DNA of 64,000 nucleotides, taken from the NCBI GenBank assembly GCA_013407085.1, contig JACCGJ010005168.1:1-64000 (forward strand), in the 5' to 3' direction. The position numbers and the translations under genes were made by a program. Under the pieces are notes generated by a model, which saw only the letters and a program-made list of their open reading frames with translations, searched no databases and was not told the DNA's origin. Numbering within the stretch: position 1 is the first letter of the stretch; each line of letters begins with the position of its first letter. Shown piece by piece: positions 45,970 through 56,588 of this stretch. The DNA comes from Atriophallophorus winterbourni. Lineage: Eukaryota; Platyhelminthes; Trematoda; Plagiorchiida; Microphallidae.

Positions 45970-46740
45970 AACCTGCCAACGTTCGTATTGCCAATGCTTT
46001 AACGAAACAACTTAAAATAGCGAGACTAGTTCTCCTTGTATTGAGTTCCATGCAACTGACGAGCTTCTGTATCTATTCTAGCTGTAATATATCCTTGTAG
46101 ATATATGGCCTCAAAGCCTACATACAGGATTCTAGATGCGGTATTACTATTGCCTTGAAATTGGGTAGCAATACCTCAAACTTTTCCCACTGAAATATCG
46201 AAGAATGCGATATGATTTTCTGGTCACGCGGAGAATCCTGCTCGGATATTACGGAACGGAACTTCAACAATTCTTTTCGGTATCCACGGACTCCAGAACT
46301 AGAGGTCCTTCGCTGAAGTTGCAGAAGCGCCGAACGGAACACCTAAAGCCATCGTTTTCTCTGTCGACCAGAGTGGTCAATATTTGGAATGCACTCTCCG
46401 CTGATGCAATCGGGGCAGTCACCGAATAGCAGTTTAAACGCATATTGGACGGTGAACTTCCGCTATCCTGCGCGATTCGCCTACTCTTTCAGCTCAGTAA
46501 CTCCTCGTGAGGAATCTACGCTGAGATAGCAGAGACCCGGGAGGTGAAGCGGCTTTCACAGACTGTAGTCCTCCTGCCGTCTATTCAGAAGAAAAAAGAA
46601 GAAGAGATTGGGTAGCAATACCTCATCGTTTTTATATTAGACGATTAAATGTAGCTGAAATACGTTTTCTTACGGCCCAATAAACCGCAGCAGCGGTAAA
46701 TGCTAGCAAAAATAAATACATTCCCACATATTCTCTAAGG
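45970..46740 (-). mobile_element. Minus-strand CR1-like RT fragment split by a later insertion
   Basis: Minus-strand reading from 46740 gives FIGP and NVFQLHLIV, then DEVLLPNFKAIVIPHLESCM (thumb motif), PYIYKDILQLE and IQKLVSCMELNT. The codons for EVLLPN fall exactly on the 19-bp duplication that flanks the insertion at 46179-46606, which confirms that this piece is the older target. Confidence 0.65.
46179..46606 (+). mobile_element. Family D LINE, 428-bp 5'-truncated copy with 19-bp target duplication
   Basis: The insert encodes the end of a LINE ORF2 (SRTRGPSLKLQKRRTEHLK, STRVVNIWNALSADAIGAVT, QFKRILDGEL), a 3' UTR and an A-rich GAAGAA tail. ATTGGGTAGCAATACCTCA occurs at 46160-46178 and again at 46607-46625, an exact 19-bp target-site duplication. 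The family is that of 54363-55018. Confidence 0.9.
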
Positions 46741-46779
46741 TTCGGGTTTTTATACATGATTATTCTTTATCTAACCTCT

Positions 46780-47189
46780 TGTAGCAAACTGCATTCATTT
46801 TGTATCTCAGTTTTTTGTACATAAATTTTCGGCCTTGTATGATTATTCCTTTTTCGGCCATGTACACTTCATTTGTATCAATGCTTGTACAATACACTTT
46901 TTTGCGGTTAATAGAATTTGGAACACAGACTTTGTCTTCTTCCGCGATTGCGGAGTTTGCGTGGGTCGCCGCGTGCCGGAAATGTGATTAACGGATCCTC
47001 CAACATTCTAGCGCTTTCTGCACCTTGGATTCCATCATCTCATGGACTTTTCCTGTGCGGATTATTTTGCTATCGTTGGACTTCTCTGGATCTTTATTTG
47101 GACATTTGCTCTTTTGGTCTTTTAGTGAGTTCTTTCCATTTTTGCCATTTTGCTGTGTAGTGCTAGACTTATATTTTCGGTCCACTACG
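46780..47189 (+). repeat. 5' LTR of the Gypsy element
   Basis: Begins TGTAGC and ends CCACTACG, where the 3' LTR has CCACTACA. Small open frames inside it are non-genic because the same ones recur in the 3' LTR. Confidence 0.92.
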
Positions 47190-47253
47190 AAATTAGTGAG
47201 CACGACGCCCCACTATTTTGATTTGTAGCATATTTTTACATTTTTTCATCAAT

Positions 47254-48130
47254 ATGGACAGTATTCCACAGGCAGCACCTATCCCAACAGATATTGGTCA
47301 TTTATCACTTCCTGAGTTTGGCGTAGCAAACCCTAGATTATGGTTCGCTCAAGTAGAAGCTATTTTCGAAACTCGACGCATTACTAGCCAAAAAGCAATG
47401 TACTGTTACGACATAGGAAGTTTACCACACGCAGTCGCATCCGAAGTTGCTGATATCATATACAACAAAACCGCCGATAAACCGTATGATGTACTGAAAT
47501 CAGATTTGATATCGCGTATAGCAACATCTGATGAGAAAAACTTACGCAAATTACTCTCGGGTATCGAACTAGGTGACAATACACCGTCGCAACTCGTTCG
47601 CCGAATGATCGAGTTACAAGGTACAACACCAGTTGGCGAACCGATTTTAAAAGAATTGTGGCTGCAAAGACTACGCGGCGATGTTCGAAAAGCACTTTCT
47701 GTGGTAGAAGATTACATTTTAGATAAGCTTGCTGCCATCGCCGATAGAGTGTATGAAAATCATGAGCCAATCATTGCAAATGTACATCCTATAATCTGAT
47801 TGTGCAAAGCATTTGGAAATTATTGATCATGTTTAATATGCCTTGGACTACCAAGAATAAAATTTATTTATTTATAAATCAACTCCTTTAACTTTAGAAT
47901 CAGAGATTTCCGAGTTGAACTCGCGACTCGACGAACTTTGCATGCACATACATACTTCACGAAATGATCGATTTCGGTCATCACAGAGACACAGTCCGAA
48001 TGGACGATATTCACGAAGTCGGAGTAAAGGGCCAGGTCTTTGCTATTACCACCGCATATTCGGTGAACGCGCCTACAAATGCACCAGACTCTGCAGTTTT
48101 GTTTCCAAATCTAACGAGCAGGGAAAATGA
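47254..48130 (+). pseudogene. Gypsy gag, interrupted by a small insertion
   Basis: The start is the ATG at 47254 (MDSIPQAAPIPTD). The capsid-like part has LSLPEFGVANPRLWFAQVEA, then KTADKPYDVLKSDLISR and LRKLLSGIELGDNTPSQLVR. It is broken at about 47797 by an 84-bp insertion that also changes frame. After 47881 the protein continues with a SEISELNSRLDEL segment, a basic Ser/Arg region and CYYHRIFGERAYKCTRLC, a modified zinc-knuckle-like motif typical of this Gypsy lineage. A TGA at 48128-48130 ends the frame before protease. Confidence 0.85.
47797..47880 (+). mobile_element. Tiny retroposon-like insertion in Gypsy gag
   Basis: The gag protein is continuous on either side. The insert ends with CCAAGAATAAAATTTATTTA, like the tail at 27911, and is flanked by TATAATC (47790-47796) and TATAAATC (47873-47880), a probable imperfect target duplication. 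Confidence 0.65.
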
Positions 48131-48547
48131 TTATGCCAGGCAGTAGGAACGGCTGCACTGCCTGGCATCAAGGTTAGCCGTCTCCTCTATATCTCTGACA
48201 ACACAACGAAATTGCGTTTTCTGGTAGACACCGGTGCGGAACTCAGCGTCATCCCACCTAACGGAACCGGACGCAAGTGTCCGTCGGGATTGACCCTTCA
48301 GGCGGCCAACGGTACTCGGATAGACAGTTATGGTCATTGGTCTGTCGCGGTAGACCTGGGCTTGCGAAGATCGTTCCACTGGGTGTTCACCATTGCAGAC
48401 GTGAAAACTCCGATTTCAGGTGCAGATTTTTTGTCTAATTTCAACCTCGCGGTGGACATAAGCCAACAAAGGCTTATTGATAACACCACGAAGTTAAATT
48501 CAATTGCCAAATACCCTTACACAACCATACAGTCTATTCGAGTTTAA
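48131..48547 (+). pseudogene. Gypsy aspartic protease
   Basis: It is in the same frame as the end of gag and as RT. FLVDTGAELSVIPP holds the catalytic DTGA at about 48224-48235, and ISGADFLSNFNLAVDI is the conserved C-terminal part. A TAA at 48545-48547 separates it from RT. The protease would cleave the Gag-Pol polyprotein. Confidence 0.88.
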
Positions 48548-49918
48548 ATTCCACTCGTCACCCAGTCTTGTAAGGAACTCATAGTCCAGTTTCCGGAGAT
48601 CTTCAAACCACAGTCATTCACAAATGTGGTCAAACACCAGGTCGAACACCACATTGTCACTCGTGACCCTCCAGTTTTTGCCAAACCACGTACATTAGCT
48701 CCAAACAAACTGGCGATCGCCAAACAAGAGTTTGAACATATGTTGGAGCTGGAAATCATCCGCCCGTTGACCTCACCATGGGCTTCTCCACTACATATGG
48801 TTGAAAAAAGTACCGCAGATACTTGGCGCCCATGCGGAGATTATAGGGAACTTAATCGCATCACGGTACCAGACCGTTACCCCATTCCACTCATCCACGA
48901 TTTTACGGCGTCCCTAAAAGGAAAAACCGTGTTCTCGAAGCTTGACCTAGTACGCGCCTATCACCAAATACCCGTTGCGAAGGAAGATATCCCTAAAACG
49001 GCTGTCACGACACCATTTGGCTTATATGAATTCGTACGAATGCCATTTGGCCTCCGAAATGCCGCACAAACTTTCCAGCGTTTTATGCATCAAGTATTTA
49101 AGGGATTGCCCTTCGTATACGTTTATATTGATGACGTGCTAATTGCTAGCAACACATCGACAGAACATGTTGAGCATCTTCGAGAGGTTTTTCAGCGCCT
49201 ATCTCAGTATGGTATTGTCGTGCATCCAGATAAATGCATCTTCCATGTGGAAACACTAGACTTTCTAGGTCACCGCATCGATTCCACCGGAATTAAACCC
49301 GTTGAACAGAAAGTCTCTGCCATCCGCGATTATCCATGCCCGAGTTCAATCCGCCAGCTGCGTCGATTTCTGAGCCTAGTCAACTACTACAGACGATTCA
49401 TTCCCCATTGCGCGAAGTTAGCTCAACCGCTTACAGATTGACTTCACTGCAAAAAAAGACATTTTTCAATGAATCCACAAGCGATCGAAGCTTTTGGCGC
49501 GTTCAAATCCGCCCTTGAGCAGGCGACAACTCTGACTTATATATCAGCTGAGACAGATGATCGCTTATCGCCTTTTACCGATGCATCGAACGGAGCGGTA
49601 GGCGCAGTACTCCAACAAGAGGTCGATAACACGATTAGACCCCTAGCTTTCTTCTCACGCCGACTGCAGCCAGCGCAGACACGATATAGTACCTTTGGTC
49701 GCGAGCTCCTCGCTGTGTATTATTCCATTCGCCATTTCCGGCATTTACTAGAAGGTCACAGTTTCACGATTTACACCGACCACAAACCGTTAACGTTTGC
49801 TCTTTCTGCACCATCGGATCGATATTCGCCTCGAGAAATACGTCACTTGGATTATATCTCGCAATTCACGAGCGAAATTCGATATCTTCCCGGCCCGTCA
49901 AACACGGTGGGGGAGTAT
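48548..49918 (+). pseudogene. Gypsy reverse transcriptase and RNase H
   Basis: RT blocks: [88 protein letters not shown] (catalytic YIDD), [10 protein letters not shown] and [14 protein letters not shown]. After a TGA at 49439-49441 the same frame gives RNase H: SPFTDASNGAVGAVLQQ, PLAFFSRRLQPAQTRYSTF, ELLAVYYSIRHFRHLLEG and YTDHKPLTFAL. No frameshift occurs from the end of gag to the polypurine tract. Integrase is absent. Confidence 0.92.
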
Positions 49919-50327
49919 TGTAGCGAACTGCATTTATTTTGTATCTCAGTTTTTTGTACATAAATTTTCGGCCTTGTATGATTATTCCTTTTTCGGCCAT
50001 GTACACTTCATTTGTATCAATGCTTGTACAATACACTTTTTTGCGGTTAATACAATTTGGAACACAGACTTTGTCTTCTTCCGCGATTGCGGAGTTTGCG
50101 TGGGTTGCCACGTGCCGGAAATGTGATTAACGGTTCCTCCAACATTTTAGCGCTTTCTGCACCTTGGATTCCATCATCTCTTGGACTTCCCTGTGTGGTT
50201 TATTTTGCTATCGTTAGACTTCTCTGGATCTTTATTTAGACATTTGCTCCTTTGGTCTTTTAGTGAGTTCTTTCCATTTTTGCCATTTTGGTGTGTAGTG
50301 CTAGACTTATATTTTCGGTCCACTACA
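49919..50327 (+). repeat. 3' LTR of the Gypsy element
   Basis: Begins TGTAGC and ends CCACTACA; about 96 percent identical to the 5' LTR by eye. Confidence 0.92.
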
Positions 50328-50399
50328 CTCTATTTTTTGAAGTGAAACTGCTCTTTTTTTTACAGCATCGACTATAAGGAGGTGTGCTTCCAGGTAAAT

Positions 50400-50860
50400 G
50401 TTATTAGGTTATTTATCAGTTCAGAGTTAAATGACTTGCCGACAATTTTCATGTCATCAGCAAGAATATAAAATTTGGTGAGTATCTGGTTTGCTTGATT
50501 ATGAAGGAAGTTGAGCTAAAGTAACTGCCAAATACTGAGCATAGCGAACCTCACTTTTGTTAAGTGGACATAGTGAGTAAACATCAGGCACCCTGACGTA
50601 AAATCTACGGTCACTGAGGAATGCGCGAATACAGCACGAATGCACCTGATACACCCATCGCTAAGAGTTTGAGCAGCAGAACCGGAGTTCGTTATACATT
50701 ACCGGATAAGCTGTGTATATATGGCTATATCCTAATCAGTATTATGAGCCAAGAACTTTCGCTTCCCTATTATTAACTTTCCGGCTTACGTATTCGATAG
50801 TGCACCGCAGTTTGAAAGGTTTCCTACAGTATCTACATATCACTTGAATGCTGTTTAAAT
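50400..50860 (-). pseudogene. Minus-strand CR1-like RT fragment
   Basis: Minus-strand segments AFLSDRRFYVRVPDVYS and ILADDMKIVGKSFNSELI match the palm of a CR1-type RT, including a catalytic ADD box. All frames are broken, and both ends are lost. Confidence 0.6.
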
Positions 50861-51930
50861 GTGATCACTTTTTCGTAGCGCCAAAACATATTCTTAGTGT
50901 CTAACCGTTTCCACAGTTGAGGGATCTACGTGATTTCTAATTGAAGGTAAGCGGCCCTGATTGAATATTTTGTGGTCATTCATTTACTGAATCTTTTATT
51001 CAAATAAGCTGATGTGGATTATCTCTCGGATGTTTTCTTTGACTAATTGGACTCGATGGCCAACATAAATCAGGCTTCACATGTCTTAGTTACCCTAGAA
51101 TTAAATATTCATTCATTGAATTTAAAACCATATTTTCATTCAATTTACGAAAGTCCTGCGATTATGCTCAAAGGCTCACATAGTCAAATGCTATCATCAC
51201 AGATTTCCTATACGATTGAATGAAAGAGAAGTAATTTGGACATCGGGTGTGCTAAATTTACCGTTCAATTAAAAGTTTCGATGACATAGCAAGACAAATA
51301 CTGCGACGACTATTCCTGGTCTGTTATATTTAACAGTAGTGCTAAATACTAGTTTTTAGCGGATAGCTGATACAATGAAAAGAACAAAGATCATGACACT
51401 ACTATTGCATGCATTTGCAACTCGCGCTAGAACGGATATATCAAACCAATCGTTCCAGACATAATATAGAATACCTCATATTGCTATGGCAACGATGTCT
51501 TCCACTATAGACCTTATTAATTCTGAAGCGCACTGCACGATAATTCGCTAAATTTGCAAACTCACCTCGAAACCAATGTGCTTATTTTTAGTATAAGTAG
51601 ATAATCTGTACAGGTATGTTTATGGCTGCAACAGTCCCAATAATTGACTCTGAATGTAGAAAAAGAGATTCATTTTCGCAAGCATGCTGAGATGTCAGTT
51701 ATAGAGTAATAGTGTGTCAAAAGAAAACGGTAAAGTTGAAGGTGTTATACCAAAAATTTTGGTATGTAAAACATTGAACAAACGTCAAAGTCAATTTTGA
51801 TACGAGGCTATTTTCGATCGTAATTTATTCTGATTTTAAACAGCAATTTTCAATGAAACCGGTGAGTCTTCTATGATTGTGGTTGCAAATTATTTAAGGT
51901 GATTATAATCTATTCCTATAGATAAGATTT
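50861..51930. other. No gene recognised; one short palindrome
   Basis: AT-rich. ATACCAAAA and TTTTGGTAT at 51747-51765 form a perfect 9-bp inverted repeat around one central base. Confidence 0.4.
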
Positions 51931-52479
51931 ATGCCTCAACCTACTGTCGCTAAGTGTTCGGTGTGTGCGCTAACAGTTGATGAGAAATCGTCGGATGTTA
52001 GTAGGAGACTTTGGTGGAATCTGCATGAGAATTTCACACTCGTAAAGAACTCAAGAAACGGTGACCATATTCTGAAGCTTCAAATTTGATGAAAACTCAG
52101 CCTATTACAATGATTCACGATCATAAAAGAGTTCTCGACTTGTGAAGCAAAATCTGAAAAGCGTTCAAGTAACTCATGGAGAATTTACTGCCTAAAATCA
52201 GTGGAAAGATGCACATAAATGGACAGGACTTTTTCATCTTATGTTATTTTAGACTATGTTGCTGATTATAAAATGATGCGGCTCACAAGAGCTTGGCTGT
52301 CTCTCATCTACCAAGAAGATAAAGATCACTATTATTAAATATAACTTATTGTTTCCGCCGAAATATTCATATGTAACAACAAAACCTTCTTAGAAATGAT
52401 ACATTTTGTTCTCTAAAAAATAATACGCACAGTATGAGTGATCTGACTCTCATTTCAAGCATTTGATCCTATTCCTAAG
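51931..52479 (+). pseudogene. Possible start of a family B ORF1
   Basis: ATG 51931 opens a frame of about 53 codons with AKCSVCALTVDEKSSDVS, where CSVC recalls the first zinc-ligand pair of LINE ORF1 fingers. The rest of a finger is not visible. Placement just upstream of the family B RT suggests an internally deleted copy, but this is weak. Confidence 0.3.
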
Positions 52480-54163
52480 GAAGGGCGTGTCTCTCAAAAT
52501 CTTTTATGTTTTTGATTAGAGTTTCGTCAAGACACTGGATGAAGGCGGACGGACGGGTAGAGGTCTTTAATTAGACTTTAGTAAGGCGTTCGACTCGGTT
52601 AGTCACAGGTTTCCTAGGGAGTGAAGCTCTCGGCCAACGGCATATCTGGTAAGCTTCACGACTGGATAACCAGTTTCTTCGTGATAGATCCTTCCAGGTC
52701 CGTGTAGGCGATACTACCTCTGAATTCGCAACAGTTACCAGTGAAGTCCCACAAGGTTCAGTATTAGGCCCAATACTTTTTCTGATCTTCATCGATGATC
52801 TGGCATCGCAGTTGTCATGTCCCTGCTACATGTTTGCCGATGATGTCAAATTCACCGGATCCAGTGATCACGGTGATTTGTTGAGAGATATTGAAAAGTT
52901 CATTAAATGGTCGCAGGATTGGGATCTTCCTCTGAACTATAGTAAATGTCATCTGTTGTCTGCAGCAGTCGACAGAATTACAGTAACTTCGAATAACGGT
53001 AGGATCGACTTTCAATCTATTCAGAGGATTAAGGATTTGGGTATAGTCGTAACTGCGGACTTCAAATGGGCTGCGCAGTGTGCCACCGCTGCACAACGAG
53101 CTAGAGGAGAACTCTTTAGGCTTAAATCCGTTCTGACATGTAGAACGCCGGAAGTGTTTATCCCTGTATATACGGCGATTGTCAGGCCGCATTTAGAATA
53201 CTGCGTGCAAGCCTGGAGCCCCTTCTTTCAAAAGGACATATTACTATTAGAAAGAGTCCAACGACTGGCTACCAAAATGGTTGAAGGTATGTGTGGAAAA
53301 CCCTACGAAGAACGTCTAATTTCTTTAGGTCTCTTCTCCCTTCGGCGTCGGCGTCTACGGGGTGACCTCATAGAAACTTTCAAAATCCTGAAAGGCTTAG
53401 GCGACGAGGGCTGTCAAACCCTGTTCTCCCGAGCAATCAACCCCTCAACTAGAGGACATACATTGAAGCTCGCGAAAAAACACAGCCGTCTGAATCTTAG
53501 GCAACACTTTTTCAGTGAAAGAGTGGTAAGCTTCTGGAACAAGCTGCCTGAGGAACTAATAGCTTGCACATCAATAGGTGCATTCAAAAGGGGTTTAGAT
53601 GCCTTGTGGCTTGGGCTTTTCCAAGACTTTTTCCCGTGAATATGCAGGTTGTCTGTCGTCAGAATTGTCCATTTTTTGTTCATTTTGAAATTATATGGTC
53701 TTGACCACAATTTAAAAAAAAACAAAAAAATCCTGTTATATAATGCCTCGTTTTAAATGTCATGTTTTAAATGTACGCACCAATTTTCCATAGCTAAACT
53801 CTCACCGGCTTGGTGAAGAGAAACCCTTTCCGTTTTTCTCAGTCGCAGCTACAAATTCTGGGACCAAAGGACGGCCTGGAAAACATCGGACGTACCTTCG
53901 CATACGACGAGAATACCAGAGGAAAATGAACCAACTTTGGCAGTGGTGGGCGCTCCTTTGAAGCTTTCCACAGACGGAAATTCTGGACGCTCGATTGGCT
54001 TATCCCTTGGCGGCGCGATCGTCGAGGATATCCAAATCACAATAAGAAAAAACGCTTTGGCAGTGGTGGTTGCTTCTCTGCAGCTTCCCACCGAAAGAAA
54101 TTCTGGACGCTCAATTGGCTCGTTAGCCACATACTGTCCTGTGCAAACTGAACTGAACTGAAC
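52480..54163 (+). mobile_element. Family B CR1-like LINE, best copy
   Basis: RT from the palm onward, with decayed DFSKAFDS-type sequence at about 52570, C-terminus, 3' UTR with the hairpin at 53799-53820, two tandem copies of the terminal module (about 53937-54010 and 54056-54130) and a tail of ACTGA repeats ending at 54163. It serves as the reference for the copies at 32770 and 10058. Confidence 0.88.
52812..53639 (+). pseudogene. Family B reverse transcriptase, C-terminal part
   Basis: An open frame of 275 codons: YMFADDVKFTGSSDHGDLL (catalytic FADD), WDLPLNYSKC, IKDLGIVVTADFKWAAQC, VRPHLEYCVQAWSPFFQKD, RLATKMVEGMCGKPYEERL, RRRLRGDLIETFKIL and FFSERVVSFWNKLPEEL, with a stop at 53637-53639. 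Upstream blocks (FSKAFDS, VPQGSVLGPILF) lie in other frames at 52570-52800, so the gene is 5'-broken even though the C-terminal half is clean. Confidence 0.85.
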
Positions 54164-54361
54164 CGTGCTGGTGAAGAGAGCACCTACCTTACTTTCCAAA
54201 TATCTGGATACAAGAACGTGTGGAACGTACGAACTGTTTACTCAATATCGAAGTGTTGGGTGCTCAACCGAATACCCTCGAAGAAAATCTGAGCGCGTGA
54301 TTGGCTTTTAGCCACCTTCAGCCATGTGCAACTTGAACTAGAACTTGAACTTGAACTTGAA
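54164..54361 (+). mobile_element. Family C LINE 3' tail
   Basis: Begins at the right arm of the shared 3' UTR hairpin (CGTGCTGGTGAAGAGAG) immediately after the family B tail. It carries a diverged terminal module (TGATTGGCTTTTAGCCACC, then GCCATGTGCAACTTGAAC) and ends in ACTTGA repeats at about 54331-54361. It resembles 57890-57965. Confidence 0.7.
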
Positions 54362-54362
54362 G

Positions 54363-55018
54363 TTTGATATTGCGCGGTACGTTCAACTTGTTTGATTTTC
54401 CATGCTTTTCTTAACAATCTATTTCCAAATCGCTGTTCTCTAATTTTGCTGTAAATTGGTAATCAATTTATCGCTTTATACACACATCGTAACTAGAATT
54501 AACCTATTCTAGTACCTTTAAATAAACATATACACTCAAATGAATGATATTCCGGACGCGGTAGCGATCGATTGTCTTTTATTAGCGGATGATCTGAAAC
54601 TGTGGGCCTCTGTCAGTTCCTGCGATGGCCACAAGCAACTGGAACAAGCAGTTGATGACTTAGTCAGTTGGACACATCGCTGGTCACTGCCTATCAATGA
54701 GTACAAGACAGTGGTCATGCGCATAAACTCCGATGACACTGGTGGTGAATACTTTATTGGAGGTAAGCCTATTAGAGCGGTGACGGTCGAAAAAGACTTA
54801 GGGATTCTGGTTATGGATTCCTTGAAGTCGAAGGCTGACACTTGTCGGAGAATAGGCCGCGCTACCAGGATGCTCTGGGCGATTCGGCGTTCCTTTGCGT
54901 CCATTACCCCGCAAATGTTCCAGACACTTTTCTCTGTGTACATTCGTCCTCTGTTGGAATATCGGATACCTGTTGCATTTCCTCAGTCCAAATGCGAATG
55001 CGATTCAGAAGAAGAAGA
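54363..55018 (+). mobile_element. Family D LINE fragment with internal deletion
   Basis: From 54541 the frame encodes MNDIPDAVAIDCLLLADDLK (catalytic ADD), LVSWTHRWSLPINEYKT, VEKDLGILVMDSLKSKADTC and SVYIRPLLEYRIPVAFPQSK. The protein then runs into a GAAGAAGAAGAAAAAGAAG tail at about 55000-55018, like the tail of the D copy at 46606, so the C-terminus and 3' UTR are deleted. The TTGCGCGGTA block at 54367 is shared with 41212. Confidence 0.75.
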
Positions 55019-55860
55019 AAAAGAAGACCTGATGTATTCTTGCCACTTTACAAGGCATTAGTTCGGCCGCATTTCGAATATTGTGTCCAGACGTGGTGCC
55101 ATTACTACAAGAAGGACATCGTTCAACTCGAAAGCGTACAGCGTCTCGCAACTCGCATGATTGAGGGTCAACGAGGGAAACCTTACGCTGCACGCCTGAA
55201 GTCCCTAGATCTGTTCTTACTTACGCTCCGTCGTTTGAGAGGCGACTTAATTGAAACCTTTAAGATCTTGAAAGGGTTAACCGGCGTTATAATGAACGAC
55301 TGCTTTGCCTTAAGTCTCGAACTGGGCACCCGCCGACATTCACTCAAACTTGCTATGGAGCGATGTAGACTAGAGTCCCGGAAAAACGTTTTCAGCCTAA
55401 GGGTGGTAAATTTTTGGAACCGGCTTCCCAGCAGAACCTATATACTGCAGTTCTGTCGCAAGTGTTAAGAATGGTGTGGACCGCATCTGGGGTAAGCTTT
55501 TTCCCGAATACTCCCCCTAATTGCTATGCAAGATTAGGTTGTTCACCGTTTTCAGCGTTATCTGGTAAAAAGTAAATGTTAGAGTTCTGTTTTTAAATAC
55601 ACAATTCTCCTTTAGCTGACCTCACTGTACTGGTGAAAAGAAATTGCTTTCTATTTTCCCAGCATCATTCATAACGATGTGCTTCCTAAATATAAGGCGG
55701 ATAATCTCTTGGCTTTGCGATCGTCGAGGATTTCCAACGCACAATAAAAAAACGTTTTGGTTGTAATGGTTGCTTATCTGCAGCTTTCACCGAAAAAATT
55801 CTGAACTCTCGATTGGCTCGTTAGCCACTTACTGTCATGTGCTACTGAACTGAGCTGAAC
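55019..55860 (+). mobile_element. Family A LINE, 5'-truncated copy joined to family D
   Basis: Starts within the A-rich tail of D and encodes RRPDVFLPLYKALVRPHFEY, QRLATRMIEGQRGK, RRLRGDLIETFKIL and FSLRVVNFWNRLP, with a frame break near 55430. The 3' UTR and terminal module end in ACTGAACTGAGCTGAAC at about 55844-55860. Reading through from D would give a chimeric protein with two thumb motifs. Confidence 0.85.
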
Positions 55861-55899
55861 TTCTTCTTCTAACTAATTAACAATCAATGATCGATAGCC

Positions 55900-56490
55900 T
55901 GCAAACATTTTCCAGCTACCTTACTTCAGGGAGTACTGCCTTTTGCTTGGAAACCAGTGGTGGTGGTTGCCGTACATAAATATGTAACCAAATTTGATGT
56001 AAAAACGATACACCACTAAGCCTGGCTAGCAAATGCTTGAAAAAATTAATTCTACAACAAATAATTAAGCATTTGTTAGCTAATTCCTTACTACGACATG
56101 TCGAACACGGATTCTTGAAAGGAATATCCTGACTAACCAATTTTTCAACTTTTTCTGATGAAGTGGGTATCTCGATAAATGGAGAGTTGTTATTTTATGC
56201 TACCTGGATTTTCCGAAGGCCTTTGACTCAGTGTATCATAGGTAACTTCTACACAATCTAAGGATGTAAAGAATCACAAATGATGTACCTTTTATAGGTC
56301 AGAAAGCTTCATAACTACCAGTCACACGCTATGCAATGATTGAAGGTGTGTGCTCTGAAGAATCGGTGATACTCAGTGGAGTTCCCCAGTGCTTGGTCCA
56401 CTGCTCTTTCTCATATTTGTAAACGACCTGGCAGCCTGCTTGAATTCCCGTTGCTTCTTATTTGCAGACGATGGTAAGGTCTCATAATCA
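55900..56490 (+). pseudogene. CR1-like RT fragment
   Basis: VEHGFLKGIS near 56101, decayed FRRPLTQCII at about 56210, and VLGPLLFLIFVNDLAACLNS followed by RCFLFADDGKV (about 56390-56480) give the RT palm with its FADD box. It is cut off after the catalytic box. Confidence 0.7.
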
Positions 56491-56588
56491 GACGACAGAA
56501 ATGCTCGTGTCTCGTTTTTAAAGCGTAATCGAATTGAAGGAGAAATCGTAATTGGGAAGTGCGCGTTCTGACAACTTATTCAACAACG

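Larger units (their letters stand above)
46780..50327 (+). mobile_element. Ty3/Gypsy LTR retrotransposon lacking integrase
   Basis: Two LTRs of about 410 bp flank gag, protease, RT and RNase H. CTCT is repeated at 46776-46779 and 50328-50331 as a 4-bp target duplication. By eye the LTRs differ at about 16 positions plus one indel (about 96 percent identity). The RNase H connector stops at PGPSNTV and runs directly into the polypurine tract (GGTGGGGGAG, 49907-49916) and 3' LTR, so the whole integrase is missing. No primer-binding site starting with TGG was found after the 5' LTR. The host sequence (46735-46779 and 50332-50395) resembles a family A LINE 3' UTR. Confidence 0.92.

Noticed and set aside
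46800..46991. 63-codon frame inside the 5' LTR, repeated at 49939-50130
   Set aside because: Both lie in the paired LTRs and are explained by LTR identity; no protein motif.
53849..54199. Minus-strand frame of 116 codons, with relatives at 6881-7144 and 10094-10448
   Set aside because: These are antisense readings of the shared LINE 3' terminal module; similarity among them is due to the repeat, not a protein family.
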